The notes under the pieces were generated by a model. That model did no database searches and was not told the DNA's origin. It worked only from the letters and a program-made list of their open reading frames with translations. Shown here piece by piece: positions 44,949 through 56,400 of a stretch of DNA of 64,000 nt. This DNA is from Idiomarina xiamenensis 10-D-4. GTDB lineage: Bacteria > Pseudomonadota > Gammaproteobacteria > Enterobacterales > Alteromonadaceae. Location of the stretch: contig NZ_AMRG01000006.1 of the NCBI RefSeq assembly GCF_000299895.1, forward strand, positions 91,302 to 155,301, given 5' to 3'. Each line of letters opens with the position of its first letter. Within the stretch, counting starts at the first letter, position 1. The position numbers were made by a program, and so were the translations under genes.

Positions 44949-44962
44949 ATAAGGAAATATTT

Positions 44963-46579
44963 GTGAAGTTATCGAAGCAAACCGGACAATTGTATGCGCT
45001 GTCGGTAAGTGTACCTTACCAGCCCGATCCCATGCGCTTATATCAGCAGCTGTGTGGTGACAAAGCTGACACCTTGCTACTGGAGTCTGCCGAAATACAG
45101 TCTAAGCATAGCTTGAAAAGCCTACTGATGGTTGATGCTGCGCTACAATTGGTGTGTCGTGAACAACAGGTGACCATTCGCGCACTCAGCGCTAACGGCG
45201 CACAATTATTACCCTGGTTAGCCGAGCAACTAGCACAGCCGGGTGTTGTTGTGCAGCAGCAAGCACAGCAGTTGCTAATTGATTACAGCGTCGTGCATGG
45301 CAACGCGAATCACGATTTAGACGAAGACCAGCGACTTCGAGCGTTAAGTAATTTAGAACCGCTACGGGTACTACAACAACGCTTACAACAACAGCAACAA
45401 CATCCGTTAGGCATTTTTCTGGGGGGGGTTTTTGCATACGACTTAATAGCCAGTTTTGAAGACCTAGCCGCTGTAGCCGAGGGTGAAAACGACTGTCCCG
45501 ACTATCAGTTTTATTTAGCGGAAACGCTGCTCATCATCGATCACCAGCAACAACAAACCGAATTATTGGGCAGTTTACTTAGCGGCCCTCAGGTTCAAGA
45601 ACATTATCAGCAACTTAGCGAACGCTTGGGTTATATTGCCGGACAAGCACAATTACCACTGATAAGCGCTAGCGACGTTGCTGCCAGTACTAGCCAGGCA
45701 ACCAGCGCTGATACGGTTGATGCCAGTCCTGACCGCGCCACTTTTAGCGCAATCGTCGAGCAAATGAAGCAACACATCGGTGCTGGCGACATTTTTCAAG
45801 TGGTGCCATCACGTCGCTTTCGTCTGCCTTGCCATGATGTACTGGCCGCTTATCGAGAATTAAAGCGCAGTAACCCGTCACCTTATATGTTTTTGATGCG
45901 TGCCGCTGACTTTAGTCTATTTGGTGCCTCGCCAGAGTCGGCGTTAAAGTATGAGCAACACAGTAACCAAGTCGAGCTGTATCCGATTGCCGGCACCCGA
46001 CCACGCGGCAAACACCAAGATGGCAGTATCGATGCCGATTTAGATAGTCGCTTAGAACTTGATTTACGCTTAGACCAAAAAGAATTAGCCGAACACCTCA
46101 TGTTGGTCGATTTATCACGCAATGACCTAGCGCGTATTGCGCAGCCAGGCAGTCGTTACGTCGCCGACTTACTCAAAGTGGATCGCTACTCGCATGTCAT
46201 GCATTTGGTCTCACGGGTAGTGGCGCAACTACAGCCCGATTTAGATGCACTGCACGCCTACCGCGCCTGCATGAACATGGGCACCTTGGTGGGTGCGCCA
46301 AAAATCAGTGCGGCGAGCCTGATCCGCGCTGTCGAGCAACAACGTCGCGGCAGTTATGGCGGCGCCGTCGGCTACCTATCGGGCAATGGCGATATGGATA
46401 CTTGTATTGTCATTCGCTCGGCTTTTGTCAAAGGCCAGACCGCCTATGTGCAAGCGGGTGCAGGCGTTGTTTACGACTCACAAGCCGCGGCCGAGTGCGA
46501 CGAGACCGAAAACAAAGCGCGCGCCGTTATTCAAGCCATTCAGCAAGCCAATCAACGCTCACAAGGAGCCGGACGATGA
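44963..46579 (+). CDS. trpE: Anthranilate synthase component I
   Basis: This is a 538-residue enzyme that makes anthranilate from chorismate, with TrpG supplying ammonia. The feedback-binding motif LLESAEIQSKHSLKSLLM is present near the N-terminus. The catalytic part shows IFQVVPSRRF, YPIAGTRPRG, LVDLSRNDLARI, SRVVAQL and AGAGVVYDS. Length and features match E. coli TrpE. Start is GTG with AAGGA 8 bases upstream. The TGA stop overlaps the trpG ATG (ATGA). Confidence 0.97.
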   Translation: MKLSKQTGQLYALSVSVPYQPDPMRLYQQLCGDKADTLLLESAEIQSKHSLKSLLMVDAALQLVCREQQVTIRALSANGAQLLPWLAEQLAQPGVVVQQQAQQLLIDYSVVHGNANHDLDEDQRLRALSNLEPLRVLQQRLQQQQQHPLGIFLGGVFAYDLIASFEDLAAVAEGENDCPDYQFYLAETLLIIDHQQQQTELLGSLLSGPQVQEHYQQLSERLGYIAGQAQLPLISASDVAASTSQATSADTVDASPDRATFSAIVEQMKQHIGAGDIFQVVPSRRFRLPCHDVLAAYRELKRSNPSPYMFLMRAADFSLFGASPESALKYEQHSNQVELYPIAGTRPRGKHQDGSIDADLDSRLELDLRLDQKELAEHLMLVDLSRNDLARIAQPGSRYVADLLKVDRYSHVMHLVSRVVAQLQPDLDALHAYRACMNMGTLVGAPKISAASLIRAVEQQRRGSYGGAVGYLSGNGDMDTCIVIRSAFVKGQTAYVQAGAGVVYDSQAAAECDETENKARAVIQAIQQANQRSQGAGR

Positions 46580-47241
46580 GTCAAGGCCGTATCATCCTGA
46601 TCGATAATCAGGACTCATTTGCGTATAACCTAGTCGACGAACTGCGTCAGCTCGGTTATCAACTGCTGATTTACCGTAATCAAGTCAGCGTCGAGACCTT
46701 AGCCGCCTGCGTCGATGACTATGCGGATCCACAGTTATTATGCTTATCGCCAGGCCCCGGCCATCCGCAACAAGCCGGTCAACTGCTAGCCATCATCAAA
46801 CATTTTCGCGGTAAACTACCGATGCTGGGTATCTGCCTGGGATTACAAGCATTACTGGTGGATGCTGGCGCTCGCGTTGATCGCTGTGGTGAAATTGTGC
46901 ACGGTAAGGTGGCGCGGGTCGACTGCGTGCCACATCCATTATTCGAGGGCTTGATTGACGATTTATCTGACGCCACAACAGCAACCCTGTCGGTCGCCCG
47001 TTATCACTCCTTGAGTGGTTACGACTTGCCATCATCGGCACAGGTGTTGGCTAGCATCGATGGCCCGCAAGGCAGGATCCCGATGGCGGTTTACTTTAGC
47101 CAACAGCACAGCTTAGGTTTTCAGTTTCATCCCGAATCTATCATGACCACCGCCGGTAGCCGCTTGTTAAAACAAAGTGTGCAAATGCTACTGGCAGCAC
47201 CATCAACAACCCCGTCAGGAGCTATCTCATGCAGTTATTAG
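46576..47241 (+). CDS. trpG: Anthranilate synthase component II (glutamine amidotransferase)
   Basis: This is a 221-residue glutaminase subunit with Cys87 in MLGICLGLQAL, and the His-Glu pair in FQFHPESIMTT. The N-terminus IILIDNQDSFAYNLVDEL is typical. It is separate from trpD, unlike the fused E. coli TrpGD protein. The start is the ATG at 46576, which overlaps the trpE stop; a longer reading from 46402 is just the other frame of trpE. It overlaps trpD by 13 bases. Confidence 0.96.
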   Translation: MSQGRIILIDNQDSFAYNLVDELRQLGYQLLIYRNQVSVETLAACVDDYADPQLLCLSPGPGHPQQAGQLLAIIKHFRGKLPMLGICLGLQALLVDAGARVDRCGEIVHGKVARVDCVPHPLFEGLIDDLSDATTATLSVARYHSLSGYDLPSSAQVLASIDGPQGRIPMAVYFSQQHSLGFQFHPESIMTTAGSRLLKQSVQMLLAAPSTTPSGAISCSY

Positions 47242-48248
47242 AGCCCCTTCTTGCTGGCGAAACCCTGAGCCAAATACAATGTCAGCGTTTGTTTCAGCAT
47301 TTGGTTAAAGGCGAACTCAACGACATGCAAATCACCGCCGCGTTAGTGGCGATGAAAATGCGTGGCGAAACGCCCGCCGAACTCGCCGGTGCGGCCAGCG
47401 CTTTACGGGATGCCGCCAAACCCTTTCAGCGTCCAGCCACGACAGTTATTGATAGCTGTGGCACCGGCGGCGATGGTAGTAACACCTTAAATATATCAAC
47501 CACGGCGGCCTTGGTCGCGGCCAGCATGGGCATGACCGTGGCTAAGCATGGTAATCGCAGTGTCAGCTCACGCTCGGGCTCGGCTGATGTGTTAGAAGCC
47601 TTAGGTCTGCGCGTCGACTTAGATGCCGACGTGGCGGCCAAACAATTGCAGCAACTCGGTTTTTGCTTTTTGTTTGCACCGCATTATCATCCCGGTATCC
47701 GCTATGCGATGCCAACCCGACAAACGCTAAAAACACGCACCCTATTCAATCTGTTAGGACCGCTGGTTAACCCTGCTCGCCCCAATGCCCAGTTGCTCGG
47801 CGTCTATCATCCCGATTGGTGCGAGCCGTTGGCCGAAACCCTACGTTTATTGGGTTGTGAAAGAGCGATGGTGATTCACGGTAGTGGTTTGGATGAATTT
47901 GCTTTGCACGGTTCGACACAGGTCGTCGAGTTGCGTGATAATCAGCTACAGCGCTATACACTCACGCCGCAAGATTTTGGCGTGACAAACGCGCCCGTGA
48001 GTGCCTTACGCGGCGGTGACGCCGACCATAACGCCAACCTGCTGCAGCAAATTTTAGCCGGCTCAGCGAGCTTGCCGCAGCAACAAGCGGTCGCCATGAA
48101 CGTGGCCGCAATGATGTATTTGAGCGACCGTGAAAACTCTTTGAAAAACGCCACCGAGGAAGTATTAATACACTTACAGAGTGGTCAGGCATTGCAACAT
48201 TTAGCCAATATCGTAGCCTTACAACCACGGGGGCAGCAATCGGCATGA
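47229..48248 (+). CDS. trpD: Anthranilate phosphoribosyltransferase
   Basis: This is a 339-residue enzyme adding phosphoribose from PRPP to anthranilate. The catalytic loop [20 protein letters not shown], then [20 protein letters not shown], and [19 protein letters not shown] are all conserved. The ATG at 47229 lies within the end of trpG; the ribosome binding site AGGAG is just before it. Its TGA overlaps the trpC ATG (ATGA). Confidence 0.97.
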   Translation: MQLLEPLLAGETLSQIQCQRLFQHLVKGELNDMQITAALVAMKMRGETPAELAGAASALRDAAKPFQRPATTVIDSCGTGGDGSNTLNISTTAALVAASMGMTVAKHGNRSVSSRSGSADVLEALGLRVDLDADVAAKQLQQLGFCFLFAPHYHPGIRYAMPTRQTLKTRTLFNLLGPLVNPARPNAQLLGVYHPDWCEPLAETLRLLGCERAMVIHGSGLDEFALHGSTQVVELRDNQLQRYTLTPQDFGVTNAPVSALRGGDADHNANLLQQILAGSASLPQQQAVAMNVAAMMYLSDRENSLKNATEEVLIHLQSGQALQHLANIVALQPRGQQSA

Positions 48249-49650
48249 GCAACATTGAGCAGCTAGCCGCAAGCGCACTGAACGGCACGATTTTAGATAA
48301 AATTGTACGTCAACGTCAGCAGCGTATTACGGAACTTTATCAAACCTATGACGTTGAGGAGTTACGAGCGCAGCTACAGCCAAGTCAACGCAGTTTGGCA
48401 GACGCCTTAGCCCAGCCCGGTAGTGGTTTTATTTTAGAGTGTAAAAAAGCATCGCCGTCAAAAGGCCTGATCCGGGCCGACTTTAACCCCGTCGGCATCG
48501 CACGTAGCTATGCGCCCTATGCAGCAGCAATATCGGTACTCACCGAACCCGATTTCTTTCAAGGCCAGTTCGACTATTTAGCGGCGGTTAGCGCAGCCGT
48601 ATACTGTGTAAAGACTTTATCATCGATCCGATGCAAATTTATTTAGCACGCTACTATGGTGCCGACGCTATTTTACTGATGTTGTCGGTGTTAGACGATG
48701 AGCGTTACCAACAACTCGCCGCCGTGGCCAGCGCACTAAATCTTGATATTCTGACCGAAGTCAGTAATGACCAAGAAATGGCTCGTGCAGCCCGGCTCAA
48801 GGCCACCATTATCGGTATCAATAATCGCGACTTGCGTGACCTGAGTATTGATATAGAACGTAGCCAACAGCTTAGCGAGAAAGCGCCTGCTGGGGCGTTA
48901 ATAGTGGCCGAATCCGGTTATCAAAATAACCATCAAATCCGTACCAGCGCGCCATTTGTTGACGGCTTTTTGATCGGGAGTGCGCTAGCGGCGCAAGACG
49001 ATATTGATTGGGCTTGTCGTGCCCTACTCTATGGCGAACATAAAGTCTGCGGTATCCGGCAAGCGGCAACCGCACATGTGGCACAAGCCGTCGGTGCCTG
49101 TTATGGCGGACTGATTTTCGCTGAACAATCGCCACGTTGTGTCAGCCTTGAACAGGCCCGCAACATTATCGCCGCCGAACCCAGTTTGCGCTGGGTCGGC
49201 GTGTTTAATCACGGTGATGTCAAACAGCTACTTGCCGTCGCCCGGCAGTTACCATTGTATGCGCTGCAATTGCACGGCGATTGGCCAGCAGAGAGCTTTC
49301 AGGCAATCAAACAAAGCTTACCTGAAATAGCCTTATGGCGAGCATTGCCGGTTACCGCGGTACCGCAGTTAACGCAGCCCGAGGTTGACCGTTATGTGTT
49401 AGATAACGGTGCCGGAGGCAGTGGTGAGTGCTTTGACTGGCGTTATATAGCGCCGTTAAGCGCTGCTGATAAACAACGTTGTCAGTTGGCCGGAGGCCTT
49501 AACGCCAGCAACATTGACAACGCCTTGGCACAAGCTTGTGCGGGCCTAGATATTAACTCGGGTGTGGAACGGCAGCGCGCGGAAAAGGACGCAGCACGGC
49601 TTAGTCAAGTATTTGCACGTATTCGATATTATGGTCGGGAGGACGTATGA
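48245..49650 (+). pseudogene. trpCF: Indole-3-glycerol phosphate synthase / PRA isomerase, frameshifted
   Basis: The bifunctional TrpC-TrpF fusion is split. The first frame (48245-about 48600) encodes TrpC residues such as [20 protein letters not shown] and [17 protein letters not shown]. It continues out of frame after SAAV. The second frame resumes with [36 protein letters not shown], the TrpF part KVCGIRQ, YGGLIFAEQSPRCVS, and YVLDNGAGGSGECFDW. The junction (about 48596-48604) is short by about 10 bases compared with E. coli TrpC between FDYL and ILCKDF, so a small out-of-frame deletion fits better than a single missed base. The rest is intact, and the reading order and ATGA coupling to trpB are kept. 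If real, the strain would need external tryptophan. Confidence 0.88.
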
Positions 49651-50870
49651 AACAGACCTATTCAGCTTATTTTGGCGATTTTGGTGGACAATTTGTCCCC
49701 GAGATCTTATTACCGGCGTTAAACCAGTTAGAGCAAGCGTTTTTAGACGCGCAGCAAGATCCCCGTTTTCAAGATGAGTTTAAGCACCTGCTAACCCACT
49801 ACTTGGGGCGCCCCACGCCATTATCTTGCTGCCGTAACCTACCGCTGAACGCTGCCAATGGTTGCAAGATTTATTTAAAACGCGAGGATTTATTGCACGG
49901 TGGTGCGCATAAAACCAATCAAGTGCTAGGGCAGGCGCTACTAGCCAAACGCATGGGTAAACAACGTATTATTGCCGAGACCGGTGCCGGTCAACATGGT
50001 ACCGCGACCGCTTTAGCTTGCGCTCTGCTGGGTTTAGAGTGCGTGATTTATATGGGTAAAAAGGACGTTGAACGGCAGCAACCCAATGTCTTCCGGATGG
50101 AGCTAATGGGCGCCACGGTGATACCGGTTGATACCGGTAGTGGTACACTAAAAGATGCCGTTAATGAAGCCTTACGCGATTGGACCGCCAGTTACCCAAG
50201 CACTCATTATTTGCTCGGTACCGCTGCCGGTCCTCATCCATTCCCGACCATTGTGCGCGAGTTCCATCGCATGATCGGCGGCGAAGCCAAGCAACAAATA
50301 TTGGCGCGCGAAGGACGTTTGCCAGACGAGGTGATCGCCTGTGTTGGCGGTGGCTCCAATGCTATCGGTATGTTCGCCGAGTTTATCGATGACAGTGAGG
50401 TCGCGCTAATTGGTGTCGAACCAGCGGGTAAAGGCCTACATAGCAACCAACATGGTGCCACTTTAGCAGCGGGCAAACCGGGTATATTACATGGCTGTTT
50501 ATCTTACTTGATGCAGGATGACGATGGCCAAATAGAGGAAAGCTACTCGGTCTCGGCGGGTTTAGATTATCCCGGTGTAGGTCCGCAACATGCCTATTTG
50601 CATAGTATTGGTCGTGCTCGCTATGAGTCAGTCAGCGATGACGAAGCGCTTAGTGCCTTTAAATTACTGGCAAAACACGAAGGTATCATTCCCGCACTGG
50701 AGTCGGCACACGCACTTGCTTACGCTTTAAAACGAGCGCAACAGCCGGATGCGCCAGCGCTGCTATTGGTTAACTTATCGGGCCGTGGTGATAAAGATAT
50801 CGACCATGTACGACGTATCATGGCAGCACAAGAAAAGCACGCGCTGGCAGCTGAGGAGGCCGCAGAATGA
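49647..50870 (+). CDS. trpB: Tryptophan synthase beta subunit
   Basis: This is a 407-residue PLP enzyme joining indole and serine. The PLP lysine is Lys89 in [20 protein letters not shown]. Other signatures are [35 protein letters not shown] and [13 protein letters not shown]. It overlaps trpCF upstream and trpA downstream by ATGA, so the subunits are made in step. Confidence 0.98.
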   Translation: MKQTYSAYFGDFGGQFVPEILLPALNQLEQAFLDAQQDPRFQDEFKHLLTHYLGRPTPLSCCRNLPLNAANGCKIYLKREDLLHGGAHKTNQVLGQALLAKRMGKQRIIAETGAGQHGTATALACALLGLECVIYMGKKDVERQQPNVFRMELMGATVIPVDTGSGTLKDAVNEALRDWTASYPSTHYLLGTAAGPHPFPTIVREFHRMIGGEAKQQILAREGRLPDEVIACVGGGSNAIGMFAEFIDDSEVALIGVEPAGKGLHSNQHGATLAAGKPGILHGCLSYLMQDDDGQIEESYSVSAGLDYPGVGPQHAYLHSIGRARYESVSDDEALSAFKLLAKHEGIIPALESAHALAYALKRAQQPDAPALLLVNLSGRGDKDIDHVRRIMAAQEKHALAAEEAAE

Positions 50871-51679
50871 GCCGTTATGAAACCACTTTTGCCAAGCTAA
50901 AAGACCGTCAGGAAGGCGCTTTTGTACCCTTTGTGACTCTTTGCGATCCTAACCCACAGCAAAGCTGGCGTATTATCCAAACCCTGATCGATAACGGCGC
51001 CGATGCCTTAGAATTGGGTTTACCGTTTTCTGATCCGGTGGCCGACGGTCCAGTGATTCAACGCGCCAACTTACGTGCTTTAGCGAGCGGCGCCAAAATG
51101 ACGGATTGCTGGCAATTATTGGCAAAAATACGTGAGTATGCGCCAACGCTACCGGTAGGCTTGTTGGTTTATGCCAACTTGGTTTATGCCGGAGGTATTG
51201 ACAATTTCTACCGCCAGGCTGCCGCGGTCGGCGTCGATTCGGTGCTGATTGCCGATGTACCGCTGCGTGAATCAGCGCGCTTTAGTCAAGCCGCAGCAAC
51301 TCATCAGATAGCACCCATTTTTATTGCGCCGCCAGACGCGAGTCCGCAATTGCTAAGCGATATCGCAACACATAGTCAGGGTTATATTTATGTGCTTAGC
51401 CGCGCCGGTGTCACCGGCACTGAACAGCGTATGCAAACACCCGCCTCCAGCTTATTGGCAAGTCTTCGCGAAAGTGGTGGCGCACCTCCGCTGCTGGGTT
51501 TTGGCATCGCCGAACCGGCGCATGTAGCAGCTGCTATTGCGGCCGGTGCGGCGGGTGCAATAAGCGGCTCAGCAGTGGTCAAACGGATTGAACAACACCT
51601 CGCTGACGACACCACACAATGCCAAGCACTGGCTGAGTTCGTGCAAAGTATGAAGGCTGCTACTCGCGCCCAAGCCTAG
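50867..51679 (+). CDS. trpA: Tryptophan synthase alpha subunit
   Basis: This is a 270-residue TIM barrel that releases indole from indole-3-glycerol phosphate. The catalytic glutamate and aspartate lie in [31 protein letters not shown] and [11 protein letters not shown] bind the phosphate. It is the last gene of the operon. No clear terminator was found in the 150 bases after it, so some transcription may continue into yciB. Confidence 0.98.
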   Translation: MSRYETTFAKLKDRQEGAFVPFVTLCDPNPQQSWRIIQTLIDNGADALELGLPFSDPVADGPVIQRANLRALASGAKMTDCWQLLAKIREYAPTLPVGLLVYANLVYAGGIDNFYRQAAAVGVDSVLIADVPLRESARFSQAAATHQIAPIFIAPPDASPQLLSDIATHSQGYIYVLSRAGVTGTEQRMQTPASSLLASLRESGGAPPLLGFGIAEPAHVAAAIAAGAAGAISGSAVVKRIEQHLADDTTQCQALAEFVQSMKAATRAQA

Positions 51680-51832
51680 CCCCCGACCGCCGCATGTATT
51701 GCTCGCTGTGCAAGGGCGGGCTAGAATGCGGCTTATCGACGTTGCCGTCTGCTGCCATCGCCGCTAGCGTTAAAACTACGCCGCAGGCTCGGTAACGGTA
51801 TGCGCTCACTTTATGTAGTAAGAGAAACCATT

Positions 51833-52387
51833 ATGGCGTTATTGCTCGAATACCTACCGATTGTGTTGTTTTTTGTGGTCTATAAAACCGCCGATATCTA
51901 CATGGCAACAGCCACCTTGATGGTTGCTACGGTGCTGCAACTCGGTGCCATGAAATTATTAAAGCACACCATTACCACCCGTCATTGGATCGTACTGGCG
52001 GTGGTCATGGCCTTTGGTGCATTAACGTTGGTGTTACATGATGACTGGTTCATCAAGTTAAAAGTGTCGATTATCTACCTCGCCATTGCGATGGCATTGG
52101 CTGGGGCCTTATTACTGGGCAAAGCTAACCCGTTAAAAGCGTTATTAGGACAAGATATCCAATTACCTGACTTTGCCTGGAAACGTTTATGTTACGCTTG
52201 GATTGTTTTTACCTTGGCGCTGGCAGCGGTCAACCTATATATCGCCTATTACTGGACACAAGCAGCGTGGGTAAACTTTAAAGTGTTTGGGATTTTAGGC
52301 ATTACACTGGTATTTACCGTTGCTACCGGTTTTTATATGTACAAGCATCACCAAGCCGATAATGCAGACACAGGAGCATCATCCTAA
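51833..52387 (+). CDS. yciB: YciB inner membrane septation protein A
   Basis: This is a 184-residue protein with about five transmembrane helices, starting [21 protein letters not shown]. coli YciB affects envelope synthesis and septation, and homologues were called intracellular septation protein A. The ATG at 51833 gives the family length; a longer reading from 51800 adds 11 residues with no support. It ends TAATG, overlapping the yciI-like ATG. Its place beside the trp operon is as in E. coli. Confidence 0.92.
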   Translation: MALLLEYLPIVLFFVVYKTADIYMATATLMVATVLQLGAMKLLKHTITTRHWIVLAVVMAFGALTLVLHDDWFIKLKVSIIYLAIAMALAGALLLGKANPLKALLGQDIQLPDFAWKRLCYAWIVFTLALAAVNLYIAYYWTQAAWVNFKVFGILGITLVFTVATGFYMYKHHQADNADTGASS

Positions 52388-52695
52388 TGTGGTTTATGAT
52401 TGTTGCCGAAGATACACCTAATAGCCTAGAACGGCGCTTAGCCGCTCGACCAGCTCACCTGCAACGCTTAACCGAATTACAAGATGGCGGACGCCTACTG
52501 ACAGCCGGTCCATTACCCGCCATCGCCAGCAACGATCCGGGTCCAGCGGGCTTTACTGGTTCGCTGGTGGTAGCCGAGTTTGATAGCTTGGCGCAAGCAC
52601 AAGCATGGGCCGATGCGGACCCCTATATCGATGCCGGGGTCTATGCCAAGGTGACAGTAAAACCCTATAAGCAGGTATTTCCGGTGTCGCAGTAA
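52387..52695 (+). CDS. yciI: YciI-family protein
   Basis: This is a 102-residue small ferredoxin-like-fold protein. It has [20 protein letters not shown] and [20 protein letters not shown], with the His-Asp type putative active site of the family ([11 protein letters not shown]). The biochemical role of YciI is not established. Its start overlaps yciB by one base. Confidence 0.92.
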   Translation: MWFMIVAEDTPNSLERRLAARPAHLQRLTELQDGGRLLTAGPLPAIASNDPGPAGFTGSLVVAEFDSLAQAQAWADADPYIDAGVYAKVTVKPYKQVFPVSQ

Positions 52696-52702
52696 GCGCC
52701 GC

Positions 52703-53239
52703 TTACTGTGCCGCTTGCGGCGCTCGAAATGCCTTACTGTAAAAACCCGAGGGGTCGAAGCAGCAGACGCGCCGCTTTCCCGCCGCTAACATCTGACAGG
52801 CATCGTCAATACGCTTCTGTCGTGTTTTCGCCTGCTTTGCCGACGTTAACCAATGCAACCAATCGACTCGGGCCAACGTAGACGTCTGCTGCCAAACCTG
52901 CCACGCCGCCGCGTTATCAGCTAATGCCGCTTGCAAGTCGGCGGGTAATTCTGGCTCTGGCTCGACCGCAACGGGAGCAATAGTCAGTGTCACTTTGTCG
53001 CCAGCGCTAACCCCCGCTTGTGCAGCGAGCTCTTCGCTGACCTTTAACCAATGGCTTAATTGTCCATCGGGTTCTAGCCGTTGTTGAAAGGGCTGCTCAT
53101 TAATGGTACCGGAGACCGAAGTACGCCCACGGCGCGGTAATTTCTCACTAACCGCTTTGGGTAGCAACAGAAAGTACCACCCCGTCGTCTCGGGCTGCGC
53201 CGGTTGTAGTAAAGTCGCACTAAAGCACATACTCTCCAT
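52703..53239 (-). CDS. DUF1905 / YdeI-OmpD-associated family protein
   Basis: This is a 178-residue soluble protein with two parts. Residues about 5-85 are a DUF1905 small beta-barrel (GWYFLLLPKAVSEKLPRRGR, SVSGTINEQPFQQRL). Residues about 110-170 are a YdeI/OmpdA-like helical repeat: LARVDWLHWLTSAKQAKTRQ, KRIDDACQMLAAGKRRVCCF. Functions are poorly known; some relatives are described as bacteriocin-protection proteins. Start ATG 53239 has AGGAA upstream. It converges with yciI with a 7-base gap. Confidence 0.78.
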   Translation of the reverse strand: MESMCFSATLLQPAQPETTGWYFLLLPKAVSEKLPRRGRTSVSGTINEQPFQQRLEPDGQLSHWLKVSEELAAQAGVSAGDKVTLTIAPVAVEPEPELPADLQAALADNAAAWQVWQQTSTLARVDWLHWLTSAKQAKTRQKRIDDACQMLAAGKRRVCCFDPSGFYSKAFRAPQAAQ

Positions 53240-53334
53240 GTCGATTCCTGTCTATTCACTACACACTATGCTCAAACTAATGTACTTTCATCCGCATCGC
53301 AACTCCGCTCGCGGCGCGATAAACGCCGCCATAT

Positions 53335-53369
53335 AAAAAGCCCCCGTAATCTGACGATCACGAGGGCTT
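53335..53369 (-). terminator. Terminator of the TonB-dependent receptor gene
   Basis: The minus-strand stem AAGCCCTCGT/ACGGGGGCTT (53369-53360 with 53347-53338) has a 12-base loop and is followed by TTTTTAT. It lies 52 bases after the receptor stop. Confidence 0.82.
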
Positions 53370-53420
53370 AAAGAATCACTTATTAAGGTAACTTAAGATT
53401 ACCCGATAAGCATACTCAAC

Positions 53421-56400
53421 TTAGAAGGTGTAACGCAGACCTAGTTTCACACGCCAAGTTGATTCTTCTGCTTCGAAGATGCTCCAGTTGTCATTACTGA
53501 AACCATAGCGCGGTTCAGCATAAATATAACGACCTTCGCTGTCTAATCCGTCAAAGCCAACTAACGCTTGGTTAGTATATTGCTGGCGTAAGACATCACC
53601 TTTTGAACTGTCAATCAGGTTCAACAGGTTATTAATGGTGAAGTAGAACATACCTTTATGACCTTCCATAAAACCAGGAATTTCTTGCTGGAACTGGAAG
53701 TCTAAGCTGTTGACCCAAGGTGAGGTACCGGTACCTTTAGGTGCAAAACCACCCGCATAACCTTCTAAACCCGCTGCTCTTACGTTTTCCATGATTTGCT
53801 CATAAGACAACGAACTTTCAGGGCTTAAGAATGGGTCGTTAGGACCTGTCGGAATATAAGGCAAGTAGGCAGCACCACCGAATGTCGATTGGTCACCCAA
53901 AGAGCCATAACCTGTACGATTAACGCTCTCACCCATGACATAACTGAAATGAGTGCCCGAACGGCGTTGGAAGAACAGGTTGAACTTCGATGCATAACCA
54001 TCAAAGAACTCAGTCGAGTAGCCTAACGCGATTTTAAAGCTGTGCTCAACTTCGTAATCCGCAGTGCCGATTAACGACTGGTTACGGTCGCGAACGATGT
54101 TGTACTGATAGTTAGAAGTCGCAGTTGACGACGTACCCGGGTTACCCTCTTCGATGTCTTGATGCGTATAAGCACCATACATGCTAAGGCCATTATCCCA
54201 GTTCTTTGACAGTGACAAGGTATAAATCCACGCTTTACCATCTTGATTTTCATTGGTCAGCATCAGATCGTAATGACCACGCGGCGCATCGGCATCGCAA
54301 GGCTCATAGACATTGACACCAGCAGCGGTTTGACCGCTAACACAACGAGAAATGTCAACCCAGCCTGAATTGTTGGTCATCCATTTACGCATGATCTCAC
54401 CGGTTGCGACGAAGTTCTCGCCAACACCTGGGATGTCAAAACGATAATCGGCACCGACACGCGCAATCCAATCAGATGGCATTTTATAATTAGGATCAAT
54501 GACGTTAGTATCACCGTCACCAGGCACCATGGTATCTAGGACTGAACTAGGAATATTCTTCAAATCGACGTTACGAATTTCTCGATAGGTGTCGCCATCA
54601 ATTTCTGTCTCAGTAAAGTTTGGATCAACATTGTAAACATCACCTAGATTAGGTTGCACCAAGGTGTAACCATCATTAGAGAATGAGTTCGAGATCCACA
54701 CATTCGGACGACCACCTGAGAAGCGACCCAAGCCAGCACGTACGGTTAAGTCAGACGTTGCAAACCATTTGAAGTCGATACGCGGTAAGAAAATATCCAG
54801 ACCGTCCAAGTTCTCTTGGTTGCTAAAGCCATAACGCTCAACAAAGTTTTCGTTCAGTGTTGGCTTGTCGCTTACCAGATAACGCTCATAGCGTAAGCCT
54901 AAACCCAATTCCATTGATTCGTTCAGGTACCAGTTATCCTGCACATACAGGTTCATCATACCTAAGCTGAAATCTGCGGCGGCATCGCTAGCCACGTTAG
55001 TGTAAGCATTTTCATAGCGAAGAGGCTGATCATTGATTGCGCTAGCTACGCGATTCTCAAAGTCATCGATTGAAGCGAACTGCCATGAACCCAGAGAGTT
55101 ACGTACAAAAATGTTGAAAACATCTGTTGTTTCGTATTCACCACCGAATTTGATTTCGTGGTCACCCGCTAAGTAATTAAAACGAGCACCAATCTTTGTA
55201 GTCTCGTTAGAGAGTTGGTTAGCATGACGGTTGTAATCTGGACCGAAATTTAAAGTACCTTCAGCGGTATCAACTTCTATGTCACCGTAAGCAGTTGTTT
55301 TTAGACCGGAAATCGATTCAACTTCTTTACGACTTACATAAATTTCACTTGATAGATTAGCCGTCCAATCTGAGAATAATGACGCCCGATACAAATCCAT
55401 GTTTTGGGTATAGTCATACCAGTTAGTATCAAGCTGTAACGTGTAGTTTCGGTCACTCATATTCCGTAGGTTGTTACCTTCGGTTTTGTTATAAGTAAAC
55501 GATACACGGTGGTCGTAGTTAACGTTCCAATCTAATTTAACCAGTAAGTTTTTGTTTTCGGTATCAACCGGAGTATCCCAATTACCGATATCGATACCAT
55601 ACACTCGCTCACCAATCTCTTTGATACGAGCATATTCTTCTTGGGTGACCTTACTATCATTGGCCGCACCAGCGCCCGCAGGACCGTACTGAATTTGTGC
55701 TGGTTCTTTTGAGTTTTCGTAGTTAACGAAGAAGAACAGCTTATCTTTAATGATTGGACCACCCAAGGCAATACTATAAGTATCACGTTCGAAGTCTAAC
55801 GGAACTTCTTCGCCGGTATCAGGGTTTTCTGGTGTACCTGCCCAAGCATCGCTCATGCGTTCATAGGTTAATGAGCCATGAAATTCGTTAGTACCCGATT
55901 TAGTGACCGCATTGATACGACCGCCCGAGAAACCGCCTTCAGATGCGTCGAAAGGTGCAACATCAACCGCAACCTGTTCGATAGCGTCTAAAGAAATCGG
56001 TGAACGCTGGGTTGGGTAACCGTTACCGTTTAGACCAAAGTCATCGTTAACGCCAACACCGTCGATAGTAATACTGTTATAACGCGGGTTAGCACCACCG
56101 ATACTTAATGGCGCTTCGGCACCTGACAGTAAGTTAACGTATGGGTTCATACGCGCAACTTCTTTTAAGTCGCGGTTAAAGGTTGGCGCATTGCTGATAT
56201 CTTCAGCGCCGTAGTAGCTGCTGCTGCCGTTATTATCAGCGCCGATAACAGCGGTACCAGTAACGGCGATACGCTCGACTTGTTCAGCTTCTAATTGTGC
56301 GTTTAAACGCAGTGCGTCGCCCACTGATAAGTAGACGTCTTTGTAAGTTTTTGTACCATTCTCACCAGTAATCGTGATGGTGTAAGGACCACCAACGCGC

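Noticed and set aside
46402..46575. A longer TrpG with 58 extra residues at the N-terminus
   Set aside because: The extra part is the alternative frame of trpE; the family start with a ribosome binding site is at 46576.
51680..51832. Terminator after trpA
   Set aside because: CCGCAT and ATGCGG can pair across about 30 bases, but there is no U-run and the stem is weak.
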